Source: Hormiphora californensis (Eukaryota > Ctenophora > Tentaculata > Cydippida > Pleurobrachiidae). Taken from it: 64,000 nucleotides of DNA. The stretch is taken from positions 1,058,501-1,122,500 of the forward strand of contig CM035353.1 in assembly GCA_020137815.1 (NCBI GenBank), read 5' to 3'. Each line of letters starts with the position of its first letter. Position 1 is the stretch's first letter. Below are positions 24,810-35,391 of the stretch, piece after piece. A model generated the notes under the pieces. It was not told the DNA's origin and did no database searches. It saw only the letters and a program-made list of their open reading frames with translations. The position numbers were made by a program, and so were the translations under genes.

Positions 24810-25106
24810 CGTCCGCCACCAGATCATAGATAGGCTCCTTCTCTTGTAGTAACAGTTCCCCGTTGGTGCGGGGTGCTCTCCCCATTCCTTCACGCCCTTC
24901 GGGTCGGTGGACCACGACACTGAGCCGCCCAGCTTGACGGTTTTCCTCGGTTTGTTCGGTCGGTGCTGAGGTTGGGGTCTGTCCCCCTTCATCATTAGGA
25001 GTCCAGTAGCACTGAGCTCCGTGGAATACTCTGGGTAGTTCCCCATTTATACTTTTCTGTCTAATGTACGGAATGGGCGGTAGAGAGGTAATGAGGAAAG
25101 AAAAAG

Positions 25107-25566
25107 AAGCTTCCTGACAATGTCAAGGTGCGAATTTAAGAGATCAATGTCATGGGGGTGCACTGCTGTTCCAGAAACTCATCACGTGAAAACTTGGCAG
25201 TTATGTAGCCGATTCGGAGATTTCTATTTTCGACTTGAGTAATCGCCCTTGGGCGACGTTGGGTAAAGCTATCCGTAGTCGTTTATTGTCTCGCTTGAAC
25301 ACTTTGGCGTAATCTGTCATATTCTCTAGCCTGCTCCCTGACAGCAGCAGATCTTCCGGACCCAGATGACCGTTGCCGAATAGCGCTTGGGGTTGAAGAG
25401 TTAGACATCAGGACAAAAGTAAAAGAATGCACGTGCAGAATTGAATTTCCCTTAGTACCCAAAACTGCAACTGGGAGTGAGGGTTCTAAGTTGCTCTAAT
25501 AATTGCACGTGCAGGTGTAGTTGCTAGGTGATGTAGCACTGACAATTTGAATAGTAAGTAGTATGA
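25107..25566 (-). mobile_element. Helitron copy 4, lacking its 3' terminus
   Basis: Contains the TC 5' end (at 25566) and most of the body, including the 41-codon frame, but the last 130 or so bases with hairpin and CTAG are absent. Its left border at 25107 is preceded by a 43-bp sequence not seen in other copies. Confidence 0.65.
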
Positions 25567-25753
25567 TTACTAATTTAGGAAGTGGTAGTTAAGCCTTTCA
25601 ACTCTGTTGTTTGTAATTTAATGCCTTCGTATTCGAACAGTCTATTCGGTACTCCCGGTAGTTGAGGCACGCTAAAAAGAGTAAGCAGTATTCTCCAAGT
25701 GGGTGTTCAGGTGATACCGCTGCTTGAACATCTTTAAGCAGTTAGGACTAGGT

Positions 25754-26100
25754 CTAGTCTCCTTTCAGCGTGCACAGCTCCTCTGCGTCCGCCACCAGAT
25801 CATAGATAGGCTCCTTCTCTTGTAGTAACAGTTCCCCGTTGGTGCGGGGTGCTCTCCCCATTCCTTCACGCCCTTCGGGTCGGTGGACCACGACACTGAG
25901 CCGCCCAGCTTGACGGTTTTCCTCGGTTTGTTCGGTCGGTGCTGAGAGGTTGGGGTCTGTCCCCCTTCATCATTAGGAGTCCAGTAGCACTGAGCTCCGT
26001 GGAATACTCTGGGTAGTTCCCCATTTATACTTTTCTGTCTAATGTCTCGGCACTGGGGGTCCTCGCACGGCCCCCTACCGAGGCACGTGCCACATACCAT
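25754..26100 (-). CDS. Unrecognised tandem gene family, best-preserved copy
   Basis: The frame 25765-26100 has 111 codons. It starts MVCGTCLGRGPCEDPQCRDI (a Cys-rich head), continues through GAQCYWTPNDEGGQTPTS and HRPNKPRKTVKLGGSVSW, and reaches WSTDPKGVKEWGEHP. From an internal ATG at 25859-25861 the next frame reads MGRAPRTNGELLLQEKEPIY and LVADAEELCTLKGD to a stop at 25754-25756. The second frame resembles the acidic segment at 17452-17680 (VLLQEEESINLVAEEE). A paralogue at 17906-18264 shows the same frame switch. Domain and function are unknown; the Cys/Trp pattern might bind metal. Confidence 0.45.
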
Positions 26101-26190
26101 TATTAAGGAATTGGAAGTGGTTAATGGGTGGGGGGGGGTAAAAGGAACAGGGATGAGGGTGTATACTACTCGGAGACGGGTTTCTGAAGA

Positions 26191-26622
26191 TCAAATATAA
26201 TAATTATACGCATATGAAATAGAAGGTGATGGTGGGGTTTGTCCCCTCTGTGTCGGTGATGGTGGGGTTAGTCCCCGATGTGGCGGTGGTGGTGTGGTAA
26301 TTCCCCAATGTGGCGGTGGTGGTGGGGCTAGTCCCCGATGTTTCGGTGGTGGTGGGGTTAGTCCCCGATGTGGCGGTGGTGGTGGGGTTAGTCCCCGATG
26401 TGGCGGTGGTGGTGGGGTTAGTCCCCGATGTGGCGGTGGTGGTGGGGTTAGTCCCCGATGTGCGGTGGTGGTGGGGTTAGTCCCCGATGTGGCTCCAGGA
26501 GTGGGGAGGGGTGCGGTGGTGGTGGTGTGGTCCTGTATGGAAGACGGAGTGATCTTCTCGAACACCATGGGCTCCTCCTCCTCCGACTTCGTCATACCCC
26601 ATTTCTGCGGGTACCTTTTCAT
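26191..26622 (-). CDS. Unrecognised tandem gene family, Pro-rich repeat segment
   Basis: A 143-codon frame. The head reads PQKWGMTKSEEEEPMVFEKI and TPSSIQDHTTTT, matching the family end seen at 17.1-17.7 kb. Then come about ten copies of a 10-residue repeat HRGLTPPPPP, encoded by a 30-bp minisatellite. The tail reads ISYAYNYYI. Since 30 is a multiple of three, copy-number change keeps the frame open. Whether the repeat is translated is unknown. Confidence 0.4.
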   Translation of the reverse strand: MKRYPQKWGMTKSEEEEPMVFEKITPSSIQDHTTTTAPLPTPGATSGTNPTTTAHRGLTPPPPPHRGLTPPPPPHRGLTPPPPPHRGLTPPPPKHRGLAPPPPPHWGITTPPPPHRGLTPPSPTQRGQTPPSPSISYAYNYYI

Positions 26623-26744
26623 AATAATCTCGTGAGGCAGTGGATTAAATACGCCGGATCTGCCAATGCATGGTATTGTTTAGAGATTAAACTAAAATTA
26701 GTTTGTTTTCAGCTAATGATACAAATATGATATTGACTCTTGCT

Positions 26745-27300
26745 AATTTAGGAAGTGGTAGTTATTATGAGATTGACAATTTGGTATTTTAGTGTTAGCT
26801 AGGGTTTACCTGCCCATTAGTGTTGTCGGTGGATGTATAATTACACAATCTTGGTACGTTAAGATGAAGCCGTGTTTACCACATTCACCCGTACGAACCA
26901 TATGAAACTCATGAAGTACGCAGATGGACTGTTTTGTTTTTCAACTCGCGACCAACCACATTCCAGTGTCGGACATCATGTACTGTCTGCCCTTTCTTCC
27001 GAGAGCCTCTTTAACTGACCAGTTAAGCCTTTCAACTCCGTTGTTCGTAATTTAATTCCTTCGTATTCGAACAGTCTATTCGATTCTCCCGGTTGCTGAG
27101 ACACCAACGCTGAAAAAAGAGTTCAATAATGTGTTATCATTATTCTTCCCGTCCATATATTATTCACATACTCAACATAGTCCGTACCGGTGGTTCAGTC
27201 CTGTATGAAAGACGGAGGGATCGTCTCGAAGACCATTGCCTCTTCCGTCTTCGACATATATCCCACCCAGGACAGTATGGGAGGGTCCCAGGCTTGAATC
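26745..27300 (-). pseudogene. Diverged duplicates of the family flank and C-terminal segment
   Basis: 26745-27015 is a diverged copy of the 19725-20150 block. 27150-27300 on the minus strand reproduces the CPGWDM-SKTEE-AMVFETIPPSFIQ-DYVEYV order with indels and an early stop after SFIQD, so it is a broken copy. Confidence 0.5.
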
Positions 27301-27399
27301 GATAAATCATTTGAAATATAAGCTCGTCTTCCAGTTAAAAGTTACAGTTAATTAAATATTATAATATGAGGTACATTTTACCTATCCATCATCCGTTTA

Positions 27400-28317
27400 A
27401 AGCTAAACGTGGAGCTTAGTGCAATCTCAGGAGCATATTCCAGTTTTCTCCTACTCCAATCGTTTACCTTTTACGCCCTCTACCATTCCTTTTTTCTCCA
27501 TTATAGATTCTCCAGTTCGGAGAAGGAATTAGTTTCCTCTTGTACAGAAATTGTCTCTCTGCTGCTCGGGCTCATGCATACGTTGCTCCATACTTTATCA
27601 AGTCCATCTAGAGGAAAATAAACGGAATATAACATTTATCTTATCACATGGCCCCTTTCCATGACCAGCCTCAAACCACAGCCACTTTACAGACTCAACC
27701 TGCAGAACAATGATTTTCTATTTCCCCTTTCCCAATAATAAATATCTCCAGACAAGGTATCCGTGTATTCACGGGGGTATATCTGTTCAATCTTTGATGC
27801 TCCTGCCTTCTCCTCCTTATACCAAACTCGTGTATTGATCGTGGTTTCTAACTTGTAATCACCACCAACATTCACCAGGGCTCCGGTTTTCTTGGTTGTG
27901 TATCTTGAGAAAACCTTATTTTCGTTCGCGAAATTTTGAACGAGGTCCTCGATATTTGTTAACGAAAATCTACGACAACTTCAGGACATCGTTAACAAAA
28001 ATCGTTCAAAAATTGTTCGAAATATATCGATATCTCGATCAATTTAGATCAATATTGTTAGGAAAACGCTACATCACTTTCACTGCCAAGCTATGATATC
28101 GAACGAATTATTTTTGGCAGGGTTAGTCTCAGATCCATTTTCTCCTATTCCAATCGATTACCTTTTACGCCCTCTACCAATTATAGACCAATCTTCTTCA
28201 TTATAGATTCTCCAGTTCGGAGAAGGAATTAGTTTCCTCTTGTACAGAAATTGTCCTAGAGTTCCTCTATTTGATGGGTCTCTCTGCTGCTCGGGTCCAT
28301 GCATACGTTGCTGCATA
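27400..28317. repeat. Duplicated block, empty-site reference, no clear gene
   Basis: 27470-27730 matches 28140-28317 joined to 30290-30450. The first copy is uninterrupted (GCTCCATACTTTATC around 27590), while the second carries the TAGTAG foldback element. On the minus strand 27687-27875 reads SGDIYYWERGNRKSLFCRL, and 30400-30480 reads SGDIYYWERRNTKLLFCRL, a shared coding-like tail of unknown identity. Confidence 0.6.
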
Positions 28318-28716
28318 TAGTAGAGTCGATAACTACATCGACCTCTCCCAATTGTTCCAGTTTTTGTCACATCTGTTTGGAGCCTCGACACGACCTCTAA
28401 ACAGATGTTACTTTTTCATAAACTGTTTTCATCTTGGTGTAATCAGCAGTTGAAATGTTGCTGATCATAACAAAAACCTAACTATTTTTTTTCAACTTGG
28501 GGTAAAACCATGGGGGCCAAAAGTTAGCTCTAGGTCCCCTGAGTAACCATCCGGAGACTCTAAGAGATATTTCAAGCCGTTCTCCTGTAATCATTAATCC
28601 CGGTAGAGCACATATTTGAGTATGGACGTACGTGCAATTGCCTACAACCTCAACTTTAATGTATAACGTTAATGTGCGTCTCTCTCTTTTCTCCCCCTTG
28701 AGAAAGAGTTATCTCG

Positions 28717-29889
28717 GGGGGGGGGGGGGGGGTTCAACCCTAAAAATTTCCATTGATACCCACTTTTTTGGCAAATGGAAATTTTATTTTGGAAATTTTT
28801 AGAAATTTTTAGAAATTTTTGGAAATTTTTGGAAATTTTTAGAATTTTTTGGAAATTTTTAGAAATTTTTAGAAATTTTTAGAAATTTATGGACAATGGA
28901 AGTTTTTGGAAGTTTTTAGTAAATGGAAATTTTTAGAAATTTTTAGAAGTTTTTAGAAATTTTTAGAAATTTTTAGAAATTTTTAGAAACTTTTAGAAGT
29001 TTGTATAAGTTCGTCGGTAACCCAATTCCAAGGTAATGACAGGTAATCTATGCATGTTTTCGACAGTAAGTTAGTACTTATTCTCGCTATATCCCTTATC
29101 GAGTTTAAAAAAGAGTTTAAGTTTCTATATTGTATGCTAAGAAACCTGATCTACTACGGTATTAAGCATTAGTCATGGTAAAAGGACCCGTCCGAAGGAA
29201 TATTCAAAAGTAAGTTACCAAATAGCACCTTATATAAGTACATAAGATATCTTGTGCAATTTGGTAACTTACTTTTAAATCAGTTTTCGAGACGTCCGCG
29301 TCCTTAGTTGTCCAATGAAGCTATGATTTCTGAAGAAATTGTACGGATTGCCCAAAAATATATGATATCGATGTCTTATCTATCATTCAATAACTTATTG
29401 ATGCTCAGTTGTCACAAGAGGTAAGGAAAAGGAACCAGTTCTTCGACAACTGTGTTTATATATTTTCAAGTTTTTGTTAATTTTTCTTTTCTTGGTCAAT
29501 GGAAATTTTTGGAAATTTTTAGAAATTTTTAGAAATTTTTGGAAATTAATAGAAATTTTTGGAAATTTTTAGAAATTTTTGGAAATTTTTAGTACAGTCG
29601 GACCCCGATTTAGGGACACCCTCGGGGGAAAGGCTCTTGTCCACTAAATCGGGGTGTCCACTAAATCGGGGTCAAATAAGGTTAATTTCCTATATTGGGG
29701 GGAAAAAATCCTGTCCCAAAATCGGGGTGCCACTAAATCGGGGGGCCCTAAATCGGGGTCCGACTGTACTAAAAACTTCTAAAAATTTCTAAAAACTTCT
29801 AAAAATTTCTAAAAATTTCTAAAAATTTCCATCGATACCCGGATTTTGGCAAATGGAAATGGAAATTTTTAGGTTGAACCCCCCCCCCC
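28717..29889. mobile_element. Element with poly-G ends, inserted in the foldback element
   Basis: The left end is a run of G followed by TTCAACCCTAAAAATTTCC; the right end is the inverse complement, ending in poly-C. ATCTCG occurs on both sides (28711-28716 and 29890-29895) and once in the uninterrupted copy near 4090, giving a 6-bp target duplication. The interior is largely degenerate 10-bp repeats of the GAAATTTTTA type. A unique core at about 29010-29450 contains the inverted pair AAAGTAAGTTACCAAAT near 29208 and 29260. No coding sequence. The class is not assignable from what I see. Confidence 0.8.
29595..29766. mobile_element. Miniature pogo/mariner-like element, copy 1
   Basis: Ends CAGTCGGACCCCGATTTA and its inverse, flanked by TA at 29593-29594 and 29767-29768. 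The CAGT-GGACC start and TA duplication fit miniature elements of the Tc1/mariner superfamily, pogo branch. Several internal copies of CACTAAATCGGGGT are present. 172 bp, non-coding. Confidence 0.75.
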
Positions 29890-30609
29890 ATCTCGCGCGG
29901 CGCAACCGCACGTGCGGTTTTTCCAGAGAGAGTGAGAGACATACAATAACATGTAAACAGCCTGCCAGCGCTCACGTACGTCCGCATTGTGTTTTCTTCT
30001 CCACCGGGATTAATGATTACGGGAGAACGGCTTGAAATATCTCTTAGAGTCTCCGGATGGTTACTCAGGGGACCTAGAGCTAACTTTTGGCACCCATGGT
30101 TTTACCCCAAGTTGAAAAAAAATAGTTAGGTTTTTGTTATGATCAGCAACATTTCAACTGCTGATTACACCAAGATGAAAACAGTTTGTGAAAAAGTAAC
30201 AGCTGTTTAGAGGTCGTGTCGAGGCTCCAAACAGATGTGACAAAAACTGGAACAATTGGGAGAGGTCGATGTAGTTATCGACTCTACTAATACTTTATCA
30301 AGTCCATCTAGAGGAAAATAAACGGAATATAACATGTATCTTATCACATGGCCCCTTTCCATGACCAGCCTCAAACCATAGCCACTTTACAGACTCAACC
30401 TGCAGAACAATAGTTTTGTATTTCTCCTTTCCCAATAATAAATATCTCCAGACTTCACTAGATTATTGTTTGAAATGCAACATGCGAAGGATTTCCAAAA
30501 ACCTGTCTCGAGGTAGAGGTGTTGGTTGTGGTCAACACAGGCGGAACTGCGTTGGGATCGAGCAGGATTGCTGCCGGCGCTTTCACTCTCGCTACCCGAG
30601 ATCATGTTA

Positions 30610-31360
30610 GGGCAAGGGGAGTGAGATTATTAGTACTTGATTCCTTAAAAACAAGGCCAAGGCCAATGTCCCTTCATGTGTTATAGTGCTGGTCTATTGT
30701 CTAACTGGACTAACACCGGAGCTACATTAAGGAAAGGAGTAGAGACGGGCAACTTGACTCTGAAACCGGTGTAAAACTAAGCTCGGATTATCTCCGCTTT
30801 CTAGACCTTTTCCGGTTTTTCTTAGATTTCTTTTCCTTTTGCTTATATTATTGCACTTTCGTGAGATTATATTTATAACACAATTACCGGTTGCGTACTC
30901 ATACATCTAGGTGCGATATAATATATAATAGCGGGGGGTTGTGAAGGTTGTGGACGAACCATTTGCTCTGTCAAAATCTTCATTGACGATGCAATGGAAC
31001 TAACGGAATCTTTCATTTCCTTCGTCCTCATATATGCACTCTTCCCTGTCTCGTTTTTTTACTCGGATCTTATTAAAAAGTATGCACACATTATACAATT
31101 CCTATAAATTGCTAAAAAATTGTTAAATATTCTTAAAAAATTCCAATATACAATTTATACAATTGATCAGGGCAATTGGATAGGCCCTTCGTACTACCTC
31201 CATGAGATCGATATATCTATCTACTATTGACCATATCGAAAGGCTACTATCTAAATGAACCAAAAGTTTCTATAATAGAAAGTAGACAGGGCTACCTTTC
31301 TTCTTCCTGATCGGTTTGGACAATCTCACACATTTTCCTTTCTTTGCATTGCAATAGTTC
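30610..31360. other. AT-rich sequence, nothing recognised
   Basis: No convincing open frame, repeat or RNA gene is seen on either strand. Short runs such as the palindromic TAAAAAATTGTTAAATATTC near 31110 are of ordinary composition for this window. Confidence 0.4.
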
Positions 31361-31369
31361 ACGGAGGGC

Positions 31370-31735
31370 AAAAACAGTCTGGTCTTATTGGTCTTCTCCG
31401 TGCCATTTTCTTTGCAACCTATCCTGGACCTGACCATTTACATACCTCTCGTAAAATTCTTGGCAGATGCCCTCAAAGTCCTGGATATCCGGTCCATTAA
31501 CTTCAAAAACAGCTCCCTCTGGAGGCGCTCATCGGTTTCCCCTGTGAACCTCCTCTGTCCCTCTTCCGATAGTTTCCCAAACTGCCTCCGAGGCAGCCAA
31601 TCCAAGGAGGCAGGCAAAGAACCTCTTCGCCTGGTCGTCCACGGTAGCTGCCCTGACCCTGTCGCTTAGTTTCCCATCAACCCTTGCTAGCTCCAGTATC
31701 GCTATGTTCAGCTCTGTCTGCGTGATGGGGGACAG
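31370..31735 (-). pseudogene. Frameshifted coding remnant, unidentified
   Basis: Three consecutive minus-strand frames have strong protein character but are offset from one another: SPITQTELNIAILELARVDG and KRFFACLLGLAASEAVWETI, then GQRRFTGETDERLQRELFLK, then PDIQDFEGICQEFYERYVNG. Order and spacing suggest one ancestral protein broken by at least two frameshifts. Possibly a retroelement or transposon protein. No diagnostic motif was found. Confidence 0.4.
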
Positions 31736-31880
31736 AACTGTTTGCTATCCTGGCAATGGTTCCGCCCCTTCTTTCTAACGACTAACCACTAACCAGTCGT
31801 ACATCACCATAGCAAGATTTAGAGGGAGGGGAGTACCATGAACCATACTTACATTAGGTTTTACCACCCCCAACATCTAT

Positions 31881-32819
31881 TAGTAGAGGCAATAATTACA
31901 CTCACCTCCTCTGATTTCTATGAAACTTCTCTCATGCTAAGAGGTGGCAATAGAGGTTCAAATACCGCAGAGTTTAAGTCTGAACAATGTTCGGGTCGTT
32001 AATTATCGCTAATTGAAAAACGTCAAAATGGCCTAAAATCGCCCTAAGTTCCGAATTGAAATTTTGGAGTTGAGACTCCAGACTTCTTAGAGATGTCCGC
32101 TAGGATGACAATATGCACCAAAATCGGACGGAAGCATAAATTCGTCCGAATTCGGTACGAAAAGCCGGGTAGACTGAATTTTGGTCACGTGACAGGGGTC
32201 CAAAATCAGTTTTTTGCCATTTACGCCTTTCCTGTACGTCGGAGACAAAAAATATGGCCAATACTTGTCATTTCCATCGCTTTCTGCATCTTTTAAGCCC
32301 CCTATAAACATCCCTTACTTCAACGGTTCAGAAGTGACGTCATTTAGTCTCCTGAAAAACTCTAACTTCTGAACCGTTGAAGTAAGTGATATTTATAGGG
32401 GGCTTAAAAGATGCAGAAAGCGATAGAAATGACAAGTATTGGCCATATTTTTTGTCTCCAACGTACAGGAAAGGCGTAAATGGCAAAAAACTGATTTTGG
32501 ACCCATGTCACGTGACCAAAAATCAGTCTACCCGGCTTTTCGTACCGAATTCGGACGAATTTAGGCTTCCGTCCGATTTTGGTGCATATTGTCATCCTAG
32601 CGGACATCTCTACGAAGTCTGGAGTCTCAACTCCAAAATTTCAATTCGGAACTTAGGGCGATTTTAGGCCATTTTGGCGTTTTTCAATTAGCGATAATTA
32701 ACGACCCGAACATTGTTCAGACTTAAACTCTGCGGTATTTGAACCTCTATTGCCACCTCTTAGCATGGGAGAAGTTTCATAGAAATCAGAGGAGGTGAGT
32801 GTAATTATTGCCTCTACTA
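31881..32819. mobile_element. Foldback element, TAGTAG family, copy 4
   Basis: A 939-bp palindrome starting TAGTAGAGGCAATAATT and ending with the inverse, flanked by TAT on both sides (31878-31880 and 32820-32822). Internally unrelated to copies 1-3, but the end motif and 3-bp flanking repeat are shared. The arms are about 95 percent complementary by eye. Frames at 32087-32667 on both strands mirror each other and are products of the palindrome. Confidence 0.85.
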
Positions 32820-32855
32820 TATCAAATTGGGTGGAATCGATAGAGGGGACTGCAG

Positions 32856-33092
32856 TATAGTCGATTTTTTTATTTAAGCGACAGGCCGCTGCACACTCAA
32901 TTAGTTAATTGATCATATCTCCGGTTCCTGATAAGATAAAGACTTGATCCTGGTTGCGTTGGAAAGATAAAATTTTTATCTTTCCAATGGCACCAAGAAA
33001 AAGTCGCTAGCTTATCAGGAACCGGAAATCGATTTCAAGCACTGCATTTTGATGCGCGGCGGCCTGTCGCTTAAATAAAAAATTGGACTATA
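32856..33092. mobile_element. Miniature inverted-repeat element with TATAGTC ends
   Basis: Starts TATAGTCGATTTTTTTATTT and ends with its approximate inverse. The inner arm AAGCGACAGGCCGC is matched exactly. Probable mariner-type miniature element with TA flanks. The central part is a second, weaker inverted repeat around AAGATAAAATTTTTATCTT. Confidence 0.65.
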
Positions 33093-33112
33093 GGTGTACA
33101 TATATTCATTAT

Positions 33113-33430
33113 TTAGTGGTTGACGGTAATATTTTTTGCCTTGTTCGACCCTCCCTCAACGTTTTTCCTCTCAAACTTGCGGACAACCGCATAGCGCTTT
33201 ATCGCGGCCTCAACGGTAGGATCTCTGGACAACTCCATCTCGGGTTCTTCCTCACTCTCAGTTAGTTCCAGCTCAAGTGGTGGTTCCGGATGTTCCGGTT
33301 GTTCCGGTTCGACATCGTCTTCATCATCCATCATTTCCAAGTTGTTTAAGTAATCATGGTTATGGTTATCCCCGGAGTTAGCTTCGGATTCAGATTCCTC
33401 GACGTGCAGGTGTTGACCGTAGATTTCTCC
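33113..33430 (-). CDS. Acidic open frame, unidentified
   Basis: Open from about 33430 to a stop at 33113. The part after the first ATG is 75 codons and very acidic (MEMMDDEDDVEPEQPEHPEP, then ELTESEEEPEMEL), ending in a basic helix AIKRYAVVRKFERKN. An acidic tail followed by a basic segment is seen in many chromatin and transposon proteins, so this gives no assignment. It may be an exon or a remnant. No start region or splice partner could be identified. Confidence 0.3.
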   Translation of the reverse strand, partial: GEIYGQHLHVEESESEANSGDNHNHDYLNNLEMMDDEDDVEPEQPEHPEPPLELELTESEEEPEMELSRDPTVEAAIKRYAVVRKFERKNVEGGSNKAKNITVNH

Positions 33431-33439
33431 TTATCGGTT

Positions 33440-35380
33440 GTTCAAGAACTGACGGTTTAGGCATTGGGTCTAGGTTGTTTACTATCAGAGATAACCGACA
33501 CGTGTTCAGTTCAAACGCAAGTTTGGACGATTGGGTAGAATTCTAGCTACCTTGTCGGTCCTTTACCTTATGTTTCCTCGGCAGCTAATTGATATATCGT
33601 GGACTTCCTAAAATAACTGACCCAAACGGTCCAGCCTCTTTTCCGCATGCCCGTCCCGAGATTCGATACTTTAGTTCAGTGTCGTCGCTGCATCGTTATA
33701 TCGTTATATCTTGCCTATCTTGGGAAACGAGACTATGATTCTATGATAATGCAAATGTTACGAGACTATGTAATGAATCTTTGATAATGTTAGCTTTGAT
33801 AGTTAAGACGTAAAACTTTTATGATTTGTTAAATAAAACAGTTATGAAAACATCATTATATATTCAGATTCACTTTCAATGCGAGTTAGAGACTGCGTGC
33901 GGTGAAACCACATGCCATCTCAAAAAAGATCACCTGCCGTGCCGGCCACTTCACTATTTTTGCAAGCTTAGCCTTTAGTTGGACGCTGTGTGTCCCGAAG
34001 GATGCACCTAGAAGATTTGTCCTTCCGTGCCTGGGACTGTGTCGGCCTGAATCTCTGGGTTGCATTAACTGATGATTGATACCACAGCAAGAATCTGGAC
34101 CTTGACCAATGCGTCGGTCGATGATGTCTTCTTTCCTGCCTGGTCAATTGCTGCCTTAGCTTTCTCAGATTTAAGACCCATATAAACCTTTCTCGAAATA
34201 AAGCCTGAAAGCCACCATGCTTGACACAGCTGCCCCTTAAATTGTCAATACTTCAATACTCGATTAAATTTTAGTTTAGTTTTATCAGACGACAGACGCT
34301 AACGAAGCCAAGGGGCACCATTCTGTTATCTTTCACACAAGTGATTGGGATAATCAGTTTGGGAGTCACCGCGTCACACCGCTCAAAGAGCTTGGTAGAA
34401 CGTCGGCTTAGTATCACCAACCAACCAACCAACCTTTCTCGAAATAGGAATTACATTGTTGCTTTAGGAAAGTTATACAATATACATTCTTGCCTGTCGT
34501 TGAATCTTCGTTAGGAACGCTAATGACGTCTCCGTCTGTTGAACCATACTGTAGAAAGTCAGTCATTCGAGCTTCGGGGGATTGATAACTGCTCTAAGCT
34601 GCTGTACCACATCCTATCTGTAGCGGGTGTGAGCCCACTTTTCTTTGGGTGTCTCTAGTTGAACCCCAACTTGAGTTCTAACCGCTCATTCCATTTCAAG
34701 ATGGATTTAGGTGTACCCGTCAAAGGTTTGATGTGCATCTTTGTCATACTCGTCGCCATATTTTATGTGATGAGAAACAAATACCTGTTTTGGCGTGGAG
34801 AAGTTAGAATTGAATCCCCGTTTATTAATACCAGCTATTGATATATATTCCCGGGACCTCTTGTCATTCCATCGGCTCAAACAGGGGCGATGGAATGTGC
34901 ATAACATGCCCATATCTCCGCACCACAGTGCAGAGTGCTAACTCTATTATATCGCGCTCTCCCTTGTTGCTAGTTCCCAAAGATATGTCACATATAATAA
35001 GATCGAAAGTCGCTCTCCTCGAGTGTAACTAGGCCACAGTGAACGACAGGCTTGGTAGCTTCGCACACCCCCCCCCCCCGACTAAGCCTGGACGGGGTCC
35101 ACTGTCAGCCCCTATTCATCCGAGTCGACTTGTTTTGCTTTTCTCACTTGCCCAAAAACAATACTCAGTTGTAAAAGTGAAATGAAATATGAAAAACTTT
35201 ACATGTTTGGTGGTTACAAAAACCGAAAGTTCATCCACTATAGTAAACAACCAATCAGAACTCGTTATTTAGGTCACGTGACTGGTTATCAGCCAATCAG
35301 GGACCAGTATTTCCTGATTCGGTCGGTTCCTGGTTCATCCACTATTCTGGGTCGCATACTATTATAGGTCCCTTATAAAA
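33440..35380. other. Non-coding stretch with one possible membrane-segment frame
   Basis: No supported gene. The plus frame at 34659-34841 (60 codons) contains a hydrophobic run GLMCIFVILVAIFYV after a short basic head, the layout of a type II membrane protein start, but no continuing exon was found. Near 35215-35340 lies a sequence that recurs inverted at about 38830-38970 in the RFX gene; it includes CACGTGAC and AACCAATCAGAACTC and is a dispersed repeat. Confidence 0.35.
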
Positions 35381-35385
35381 ACACT

Positions 35386-35391
35386 TTTATT
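35386..35391 (-). promoter_or_regulatory. Polyadenylation signal of the RFX gene
   Basis: AATAAA on the minus strand, about 170 bp downstream of the RFX stop codon at 35563. A pogo-like miniature element occupies half of the intervening 3' untranslated region. Confidence 0.6.

Larger units (their letters stand above)
28318..30289. mobile_element. Foldback element, TAGTAG family, copy 3, with nested insertions
   Basis: The arms match copy 1 at 3694-4486. The borders are ATA on both sides (28315-28317 and 30290-30292), and the empty site GCTCCATACTTTATC at about 27583-27597 confirms a 3-bp duplication. The loop region is interrupted by the poly-G element at 28717-29889, which itself contains a pogo-like miniature element at 29595-29766. 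This gives a clear three-layer order of insertion. Confidence 0.88.

Noticed and set aside
26294-26635. Plus-strand Gly-rich frame opposite the Pro-rich repeat
   Set aside because: Shadow of the 30-bp minisatellite; the flanking peptide segments shared between paralogues are on the minus strand.
32087-32667. Pairs of matching frames on both strands
   Set aside because: They are the two arms of foldback copy 4 read on opposite strands.
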